Shown piece by piece: positions 57,914 to 64,000 of a DNA stretch of 64,000 nt. Position numbers and translations under genes: made by a program. How positions within the stretch are numbered: the first letter of the stretch is position 1; each line of letters opens with the position of its first letter. Where the stretch lies: NCBI RefSeq assembly GCF_002088275.1, contig NZ_AQQS01000017.1:1-64000 (forward strand), in the 5' to 3' direction. This DNA is from Aurantimonas sp. 22II-16-19i. GTDB taxonomy: Bacteria > Pseudomonadota > Alphaproteobacteria > Rhizobiales > Rhizobiaceae. The notes beneath the pieces were generated by a model. That model saw nothing but the letters and a program-made list of their open reading frames with translations. It did not search any database and was not told where the DNA came from.

Positions 57914-58122
57914 GGCTTGAGCCTCCCCGTCCTCGCCGGGGCCCGCCTGGCCGCCGTTGTCGTCGAAGACATGGGAGAAGTGGAACCACGAGACCTCGAT
58001 CCGGCGCTGTACCGCGCGTCACGGTCGGGCGCGATGTGCCAGACCAAGCAGGCCAGACGAAGCAGGCCAGACGGAGAGGCCGGCATGCGTGCAACGGGCC
58101 GGCAGACCTTGGCCGTCACGCT

Positions 58123-59667
58123 TCAGTAGGCCGCCTTCGTGCGGAACAGGCTGAGGGGCGTCATGGCGAGGATGTAGACATCCAGCAGCAGCGACCAGTT
58201 CTCGATGTAGAAGAGGTCGAATTCGAACCGTTTGACGAGTTTCTCCGGCTCGTCGATCTCGCCGCGCCAGCCATGGATCTGCGCCCAGCCGGTGATGCCC
58301 GGCTTGACCTTGTGGCGGCCGAAATAGCCGTCGACGATCTCGGTGAAGGTCTCGTCGCGGCTCGACTTCGCATGGACGGCGTGCGGGCGGGGCCCGACCA
58401 GCGAGAGGTCGCCGCGCAAGACGTTGAAGAGCTGCGGCAGTTCGTCGATCGAGGTCTTGCGGATGAACGCGCCGACGCGGGTGACGCGCCTGTCGTTCTT
58501 GGTGACGATCTGCTTGGCGTCCGGGTCGCTCATCTCGTGATAGAGCGAGCGGAATTTGAAGATCTGGACCACCTGATTGTTGAAGCCGTGGCGCTTCTGC
58601 CGAAAGATGACGGGTCCCGGGGAATCGAGCTTCACGGCGATCGCCGCGGCCGCCATCACCGGCGACAGCAGCAGGATCGCAAAGAGCGCCGCGGTGACAT
58701 CGAGCGCGCGCTTCGCAATCGCGTCCCAGTCGGCGAGCGGGCGGTCGACCACGTCGATCAGCGGCAGGGATCCGACATAGGAATAGGTGCGCGGTCGGAA
58801 CTTCAACTCGCCCGCATGGGCCGCGAGACGGATGTCGAGGGGCAGCACCCAGAGCTGCTTCAGGAGGACGAGCAGCCTTTGCTCCGCCGACAGCGGCAGG
58901 GTGACGATCAGCATGTCGATGCGGGTGCGCCTGGCGAACTCGACGAGTTCGGCGATGGTGCCGAGCTTCGGGTAGCCGGCGACCAGCGGTGGCGAACGGC
59001 GGTCGTTCCGGTCGTCGAAGATGCCGCAGATCCGGATGTCGTTGCCGGGCTGCATCTCCAGGCCGCGGATCAGCGTCTCGGCGTTCTTGCCGCCGCCGAC
59101 GATCAGCGCGCGGCGCTCCATGCGGCCGTTGCGCGCCCAGCGGCGCAGATTGTAGCCGAGGATCAGTCGCGCCGGAACGATCACGCCGAGGATCGCCAGG
59201 GACCAGGCGACGAACGGAAACGCGCTGAAGGTCGCCGAGGTGAGCACATAGAGGGCCGCGGCCACCAGGCCGACGGCAAGGCCGAGTCCCACTGCGACGC
59301 GCCACAGCCTTACAGCGGACGCCTTGAGGAAGGACAGCTCATAGGTGTGGGCCGAGGTGAGGATCGCCGCCCCGAGTGCGGCTCCGGCCGCTGCCGCGCC
59401 GATACCCGTCAGGACGCCGGTTTCCGGAGGCTGCGGCTGCAGGCTCCACAGCACCGCGCCGAGAGCGAAGACTGTTGCCGCTTCGCCGAGCCGCCAGAGG
59501 CTGCACAGCATGCGCGGGCTGATGAAGTCGTTGTCGAGATGGGTCAGCGCCTGCAGGGCCTGCGCGTTCAGGACCACCGGCCCCGTGCCGGTCGCGCTCG
59601 CGGTCGCTCTGCCTGGCAGATTGTCGGCGTCGTGGAACAAGGGACGGTTCGCCTTGGGGTCTCTCAT
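58123..59667 (-). CDS. undecaprenyl-phosphate sugar phosphotransferase (exopolysaccharide initiation)
   Basis: A 514-residue polyisoprenyl-phosphate hexose-1-phosphate transferase of WcaJ/ExoY type. The N-terminal half has four membrane helices and a Rossmann-like soluble domain (RALIVGGGKNAETLI). The C-terminal catalytic domain follows a fifth helix: KLDSPGPVIFRQKRHGFN, FKFRSLY, RKTSIDELPQLFNVLRGDLSLVGPRPH and VKPGITGWAQIHGWRG. It loads the first sugar phosphate onto the lipid carrier for exopolysaccharide. It starts at ATG 59667 after AGGA. No other polysaccharide genes are nearby. Confidence 0.92.
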   Translation of the reverse strand: MRDPKANRPLFHDADNLPGRATASATGTGPVVLNAQALQALTHLDNDFISPRMLCSLWRLGEAATVFALGAVLWSLQPQPPETGVLTGIGAAAAGAALGAAILTSAHTYELSFLKASAVRLWRVAVGLGLAVGLVAAALYVLTSATFSAFPFVAWSLAILGVIVPARLILGYNLRRWARNGRMERRALIVGGGKNAETLIRGLEMQPGNDIRICGIFDDRNDRRSPPLVAGYPKLGTIAELVEFARRTRIDMLIVTLPLSAEQRLLVLLKQLWVLPLDIRLAAHAGELKFRPRTYSYVGSLPLIDVVDRPLADWDAIAKRALDVTAALFAILLLSPVMAAAAIAVKLDSPGPVIFRQKRHGFNNQVVQIFKFRSLYHEMSDPDAKQIVTKNDRRVTRVGAFIRKTSIDELPQLFNVLRGDLSLVGPRPHAVHAKSSRDETFTEIVDGYFGRHKVKPGITGWAQIHGWRGEIDEPEKLVKRFEFDLFYIENWSLLLDVYILAMTPLSLFRTKAAY

Positions 59668-59964
59668 CGATCCTGCCCGCCCGTTACCGTCGTGCCGCTG
59701 GCCGGCCCCCGGCCATCGGAGCCGGTTTTCCATCGGCCCCGTCGATCTTTTGTCTGGAGCAGCCTGCGCATTGTCATGGAAAGCCGCTAAGAAAGCGTTG
59801 CATACTTTCCACCGCCGGCCGATGCGGCGCGGCCTGTGCCAATGGTCACACCGGTCGCATTGGCAAGCATGCGATCGAGACCAGCGAAAGAGGTGTCGCC
59901 GCGGCCCCGAGCGGCAGGCGGTACCGGGCCGGCGGTCTGACCAGGCGAGCAAACGGAGAGCGAC

Positions 59965-60528
59965 ATGCATCAGGTGCCAATGCGCGGCGGGGCGACGTCC
60001 CGCAGGACGAGGAGGACCGGCGGAGGCGGGCGGCTCGCTTTGGTCCTCCTGCCGATCCTCATGGCGGCCATGACGATGGCGATGACGGGGGCAGCGCAGG
60101 CCCAGACCCTGCCCGGTTGCAGCGCCACCACCCTCGAGAACCCCGCGCGCCAGGTGCTCGATTGCGGCAATGGTCTCGTCATCGACAAGGAGGCCGCCGC
60201 GGCGCTTGCCAGCCAGACGCCGCAGCGTTCGCTCGAGCTGGATGAACGCGCGGTGCTCATCCAGGTCTCGCCGCGCGACTCCTTCCAGGTGTTGACCCCC
60301 CACGCCATCGCGACGGTGCGCGGAACGACCTTCGCCGTGGACGTGGAGACCGGCCTGACGTCGGTGTTCGTCGTCGAGGGCAGCGTCGCGGTGGAGCAGC
60401 GGACCGGGTCGGACGCCGTGCTGCTCGGGCCGGGAGACGGGGTGGACGTGCGCCCGGGCGAGCCGCTGGTGGTGCGCCAGTGGCCGCAGCTGCGGGCCGA
60501 CGCGCTGCTCGCCCGCCTCGGGCGATGA
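59965..60528 (+). CDS. secreted FecR-domain protein
   Basis: A 187-residue protein: signal peptide to about residue 46 (LALVLLPILMAAMTMAMTGAAQA), then a FecR domain (TPHAIATVRGTTFAVDVETGLTSVFVVEGSVAVEQ). GGAGA lies before ATG 59965. It is followed directly by the CHASE2-cyclase gene (1 bp between stop and start). A FecR protein paired with a CHASE2 enzyme suggests the periplasmic domain senses envelope state through FecR. Confidence 0.85.
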   Translation: MHQVPMRGGATSRRTRRTGGGGRLALVLLPILMAAMTMAMTGAAQAQTLPGCSATTLENPARQVLDCGNGLVIDKEAAAALASQTPQRSLELDERAVLIQVSPRDSFQVLTPHAIATVRGTTFAVDVETGLTSVFVVEGSVAVEQRTGSDAVLLGPGDGVDVRPGEPLVVRQWPQLRADALLARLGR

Positions 60529-60529
60529 C

Positions 60530-62431
60530 GTGACGCCGGCGACGAGGCAGGCGGCCGGGCTCCGGACCTCCCGCCGGACCTCCCGCCTGTCCTGGCCGCT
60601 GACGGCCTTGCTGCTCCTCGTCGCCATCGTCTGGAGCGGCTGGCTGGCGCGGACGCAGCTTCGCGGCGAGGCCAGCGTCATCGACCGGCTGGAGACCGCG
60701 ACCCTCGACTGGCGGCTTCAGATCGCCGGGCCGCTGGCGCCGCCCGGCACCGTCGCCATCGTCGCCATCGACGATCGGACGGTGACCGCCGAGGGCGGCT
60801 ATCCGCTGGCCCGCGGGCGGGTGGCGGCGATCGTCGCGGCGATCGAGCGGAGCGGGGCGAAGGGGCTGGCGATCGACATCCTGTTCGCCGGATCCGGCGG
60901 TTCGACCTCGGGCGAAACAGGCGGGGGCGAAACAGGCGGGGGCGAAGCGGCGGCCGGCGACGTGGCGCTGGCCGCGGCCCTCGCCAGAATTCCCTCGGCC
61001 ATCGCCGCCGCGGCGACCTTCGACAAGGCGGCGTCGAGCCTCGTGCCGATGGCCGAGGACGTCCTCTCTCCCGCCGCCCTCTTCGCCGATGCCGCCAGGG
61101 TCGGGCTGGTCAACGTCTCCACCGATGCCGGCGGCACGCCGCGGCTGATGCCGATGCTGGTGCTGACGCCGAAGGGGCCGATGCCCTCGATCCTCCTCGC
61201 CGCGGCCGGCCTCGGCACCGGCGGCGAGGCGGCGCTTTCCGGCGATGCGGTGCGGCTGGGCGCTGCGAGCCGCCGGCTCGACCTCGGCTGGCACCTGCCG
61301 CTGCGCTTCCACGGGCCGGCGGGCACCATCGCGACGGTGAGCGTCGAGCAGCTCCTCACCAAGGGCTCCGACCCGAAGCTGGCCGGCAAGCTGGTCTTCC
61401 TCGGCGTCACCGCGACGGCGATCGGCGACAACTTCTCCACCCCCTTCGACCCCCAGATGCCCGGCGTCGAGGTGCTGGCGACGGGCGCCGCCAACCTGAT
61501 CGACGGAACCGCCCTCGTCCGCGACGCCGCGGTCCGGCGCATCGACGCGGGCGCCGCGATCGCCCTGACGCTCGCCGCCGTCGGCCTGATCGCTTTGGTG
61601 CCGCTGCCGATCGCGCTCGCCGTCGCGGCGGCGACGCTGCTCGCCTGGCTCGGCGCCACGACGATCGGCGTCGCGAGCGGCGTCTGGCTCGCCAGCGTCC
61701 TGCCGCTCGCCGCCATGCTGCCGCCGGCGGCGCTGGCGGGCTCGATCCGGCTTTACCAGGACCGCCGGCTCGCCCGCACGCTGGCCGCCGCCGAGGCGGC
61801 GCTGCGGCGTTTCCAGCCCCGGGCGCTCGCGCTCCATCTCGCCGGCCACCCGGACTTCCTGATGGTGCCGCAGGAGCGCAGCGTCGCCATCCTCTTCGTC
61901 GACCTCGCCGGCTTCACCGGCATGAGCGAGCGGCTCGGCGCGTCGCGGACGCGGGACGTCCTGAAGGAGTTCCACACCCTCGTCGTCGAGGAGCTGGTGC
62001 CGCGCGGCGGCGTCGTCCTCAACTTCATGGGCGACGGCGCCATGGTGGTGTTCGGCCTGCCCGAGGAGGGCGACGGCGACGCCACCCACGCGCTCGCCGC
62101 CAGCCTCGCCATGATCGCCGCGGTGCGCGGCTGGATCGCCCGCACCGGCGCCGAGACAAGGCTCGGCGGCGTGCGCCTCGGCGCCCATTACGGGCCGGTG
62201 ATCCTGTCGCGCCTCGGGCATGACGAGGAGCAGCACATCACCGCCACCGGCGACAGCGTCAACGTCGCCAGCCGCTTGATGGAGGTGGCCAAATCCCACG
62301 GTGCCGGCATCGCGGTGTCGAAGGCCCTGTGGGACGCCGCCGACGTCGCCGGCCTCACCCCGCCCGAAAGCTGGGAGGTGGTGGCGATCCGCGGCCGCGC
62401 GGAGGCGATGACGGTGGGCCTCTGGCGGTGA
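60530..62431 (+). CDS. CHASE2-domain class III adenylate/guanylate cyclase
   Basis: A 633-residue membrane protein. One N-terminal helix (about 22-42), a periplasmic CHASE2 sensor (45-340; VAIVAIDDRTV, AKGLAIDILF, VFLGVTATAIGD), three further helices (345-405), and a cytoplasmic cyclase domain from 450. The metal Asp residues are in ILFVDLAGFTGMSERLG and FMGDGAMVVFG, with GDSVNVASRLME near the end. It makes cAMP or cGMP in response to an envelope signal. GTG start. It contains a 15-bp tandem repeat in the CHASE2 part. Confidence 0.92.
   Translation: MTPATRQAAGLRTSRRTSRLSWPLTALLLLVAIVWSGWLARTQLRGEASVIDRLETATLDWRLQIAGPLAPPGTVAIVAIDDRTVTAEGGYPLARGRVAAIVAAIERSGAKGLAIDILFAGSGGSTSGETGGGETGGGEAAAGDVALAAALARIPSAIAAAATFDKAASSLVPMAEDVLSPAALFADAARVGLVNVSTDAGGTPRLMPMLVLTPKGPMPSILLAAAGLGTGGEAALSGDAVRLGAASRRLDLGWHLPLRFHGPAGTIATVSVEQLLTKGSDPKLAGKLVFLGVTATAIGDNFSTPFDPQMPGVEVLATGAANLIDGTALVRDAAVRRIDAGAAIALTLAAVGLIALVPLPIALAVAAATLLAWLGATTIGVASGVWLASVLPLAAMLPPAALAGSIRLYQDRRLARTLAAAEAALRRFQPRALALHLAGHPDFLMVPQERSVAILFVDLAGFTGMSERLGASRTRDVLKEFHTLVVEELVPRGGVVLNFMGDGAMVVFGLPEEGDGDATHALAASLAMIAAVRGWIARTGAETRLGGVRLGAHYGPVILSRLGHDEEQHITATGDSVNVASRLMEVAKSHGAGIAVSKALWDAADVAGLTPPESWEVVAIRGRAEAMTVGLWR
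60911..60950 (+). repeat. 15-bp tandem repeat in the CHASE2 cyclase
   Basis: Two exact units of GGCGAAACAGGCGGG and a partial third encode GETGG repeats in a loop of the periplasmic domain. Being a multiple of three, it varies without frameshift. Confidence 0.85.
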
Positions 62432-63002
62432 GGGCGCCGGCAGGGCCGGCCGCGCCGATCTCGCCGGCCGCGCCGCCGCCGCCGACGCCCGCATCTTCGA
62501 CCCGGCGCCCGCCGGTCATGCCGCTCGTGCCACTGTCGCCGCGCCGGCGGATCGCCGCCGTCTCCAGCGCCCGCAGCCGGGCGTCGCGAAACGCTTCCGG
62601 CTGGCGCATGCGCAGCGCCGCCAGCCGCAGCGCCATCAGCGCCTCCTTCGGCAAGGCGTCGAGGCAGGGCGGAACGCCCGCCTCGCCGGGCCGGGCGCCG
62701 AAGCGGCAGGTGAAGTCGCGCCGGCAGTCGCCCCGCCGGCAGTGCCGCACCAGCCCCTGGGCGATCGCCGCCAGCGCCCGTTCGTCCTCGCCCGGATCCC
62801 CGGCCGCGCCATCCTCGGCCGCGCCATCCTCCGCGGGCCGAACCTTGCAATGCCTGCGCCGGGGCGGCCGCGAGCGCCAACCGGCGGCGATCAGCGCCGC
62901 CCGGCAGGCGCTCGCATGGGCCCGCGCCAGGGCGCGGCTCTCGGCCCGCTCCTCCGGGCTTGCGGGCGGCTTCGGCATCGCCGGGCCCGGGGTCTTCGGC
63001 AT
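62355..63002 (-). CDS. Cys-rich hypothetical protein
   Basis: A 215-residue leftward frame, ATG 63002 with GGAGG upstream. The centre has a cysteine-containing block HCRRGDCRRDFTCRFG and a later PPCLDALPKEALMALRLAALRMRQPEAF; the C-terminus is Gly/Pro-rich. It also has a small repeat, AEDGAAEDGAA. Its last 77 bp overlap the end of the cyclase gene on the opposite strand. Family not recognised; composition and ribosome binding site support a real gene, though the last part may be spurious. Confidence 0.6.
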   Translation of the reverse strand: MPKTPGPAMPKPPASPEERAESRALARAHASACRAALIAAGWRSRPPRRRHCKVRPAEDGAAEDGAAGDPGEDERALAAIAQGLVRHCRRGDCRRDFTCRFGARPGEAGVPPCLDALPKEALMALRLAALRMRQPEAFRDARLRALETAAIRRRGDSGTSGMTGGRRVEDAGVGGGGAAGEIGAAGPAGALTARGPPSSPPRGRGSPPPPSFRAG

Positions 63003-63792
63003 GGCATCCTCCGCCCATGGCTGATCGGCCCCGCGCCGCGTTTTCCGCGGCCGGGCTGATGCGATTTCGATCTGCCGCCCCTCGTGCCTCCGGCAGTCGG
63101 GCGGCGGTGCACCGGAGGCAAGCCCTCCGAGTTTAGTCTCATCAATCGGCTCGCCTCCGGCGCACCGCGCGGCTCTTGAGCGACCTCCCATGGACCATCA
63201 CCCGCCGGATCGACGGGGTCTGGCGGCGGCTGGCGCTTCACCCGCCGCGCCTTTTCAGCGCGGCGACTTCAAGCGGACCGATCCGCACCCGCGCCGTATT
63301 ACGCGAGGGGCCAGCGGCGCCGGGAGGCCGTCCGGGACGCCCGCCCTCCGGAAGGGCGAACGGCGCGGAGACCGCATCGCCGGCCCGCGAGCGCTCCCGG
63401 CGAGCGCCCGTGCCCGGTTCCCGTCGACTTGGAGGGGGTGGACCGGCGATGGGGGGAGTATGGCGAGCGGGGGTAGGGCGGGGATGGGAATATTTGCGGG
63501 GTGAGGGGAATCAGGGGGTTGGGGGGAAACCGGTCCCGAGATATCTGCGGGGGACAGGATGGGGCGCCCTCTCTCCCCTTGAGGGAGCGGAAAAGAGGGG
63601 TAGAGATACCATATTGCCGGGCTCGCAGATCGAGCGATTTGGGTTCGAAACAGGGCGTCCAGAAAACCGCCCTAACGTTCCTCACGCGTCGGAATAGATA
63701 CGGGGCCGATGATTTAGGGTGGTCAACCACGCCACACTCTCTAGAGGTTTCGTGACAAGCCAAATCGTTGCATTGGCGATCACAAGCGATCA
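63003..63792. other. 790-bp intergenic region with G-run tracts
   Basis: No supported gene. From about 63430 to 63560 the + strand is unusually rich in G runs; the remainder is mixed, and GC content falls towards the right edge. The open frames are low-complexity shadows. Confidence 0.5.
63469..63526 (+). other. two candidate G-quadruplex motifs
   Basis: GGGGGTAGGGCGGGGATGGG (63469-63488) and four G-runs of at least four at 63498-63526 each fit the four-run pattern with loops of 1-6 bases. Confidence 0.6.
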
Positions 63793-64000
63793 CTAACTGC
63801 CGCCACCTTCCCTCCACAAACTTCTAACGTCATCCCTCAAACGGATGTCATCGCTTCGAAGACTCTCAAACTTGAGAAGGCTCTCGGGTCTGCGCATGTG
63901 GATAAAGCGCGCCGGAGTCCCTCCTGCTCCTATGTTCGGATCTTCGATTATACGTTCATGAGATTCAAGGACGCGTAATAGATCATCAAACAGAGGATCC
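63793..64000 (-). CDS. partial gene of unknown family, cut by the window edge
   Basis: The last 68 residues of a leftward gene ending in TAG at 63793-63795 and running off the right edge. The readable part includes LFDDLLRVLESHERIIED, GAGGTPARFIHMRRPESLL and DDIRLRDDVRSLWREGG, with composition and codon use typical of a real protein. GC is visibly lower than in neighbouring genes, which suggests transferred DNA. No family recognised. Confidence 0.65.
   Translation of the reverse strand, partial: DPLFDDLLRVLESHERIIEDPNIGAGGTPARFIHMRRPESLLKFESLRSDDIRLRDDVRSLWREGGGS

Overview
The window is about 64 kb of high-GC DNA that reads as chromosome of an alphaproteobacterium, most likely order Hyphomicrobiales (Rhizobiales). 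The signs are a haem-PAS FixL with FixJ and FixK, an HWE-family histidine kinase, a cysteine-free FYDLN-type protein, a SorC-type regulator fused to DhaK, CtrA-like sites and the order dnaG-rpoD. I cannot name a genus. There is one tRNA, tRNA-Ser(UGA), no rRNA, no CRISPR array and no intact insertion sequence. Genus-level placement and all function calls come from reading motifs by eye, without database searches.

Layout. 0-4 kb: small accessory genes, a secreted RTX calcium-binding protein and an XRE regulator, with a perfect 25-bp palindrome in front of a tiny two-gene unit. 4-15 kb: an oxygen-response block, fixL-fixJ, a lone receiver and fixK (preceded by a FixJ-like site), followed by a HAD/P-loop ATPase fusion, a P2-type cation ATPase and an AI-2E-family membrane protein linked by start/stop overlaps, then a host-attachment-family protein and a small cytochrome c. 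15-25 kb: a TPR lipoprotein, M17 aminopeptidase, NlpC/P60 protein, SDR oxidoreductase, a soluble PAS chemoreceptor with its CheW, and a GNAT-C39/RimK-like ATP-grasp pair that is the best candidate for a little-described peptide-modification system.

25-32 kb: an orphan fibre with a self-cleaving S74 chaperone end, a second RTX protein whose last 115 residues are about 82% identical to those of the first, lrgAB, and a CPA1-type antiporter. 32-37 kb: the housekeeping pair dnaG and rpoD, then a Uma2-like nuclease and a HlyU-family protein. 37-41 kb: a less ordered stretch with gene remnants, a FYDLN-type protein, an MFS pump divergent from a MerR regulator over a SoxR-box-like operator, and the tRNA.

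41-52 kb: a coherent polyol/triose locus. A Tat-exported binding protein, two permeases, a small DUF2160-type membrane protein, two unusual ABC ATPases and a PfkB kinase are transcribed leftward. The SorC-DhaK fusion and DhaL run rightward, and tpiA faces them. Together they could import a polyol or triose, phosphorylate dihydroxyacetone and pass triose phosphate to glycolysis. 52-64 kb: an HWE kinase with a receiver, a second XRE regulator, dusA, an exopolysaccharide-initiating glycosyl-phosphate transferase, a FecR protein with a CHASE2 adenylate cyclase, a Cys-rich hypothetical protein, a G-run region, and a truncated lower-GC gene at the right edge.
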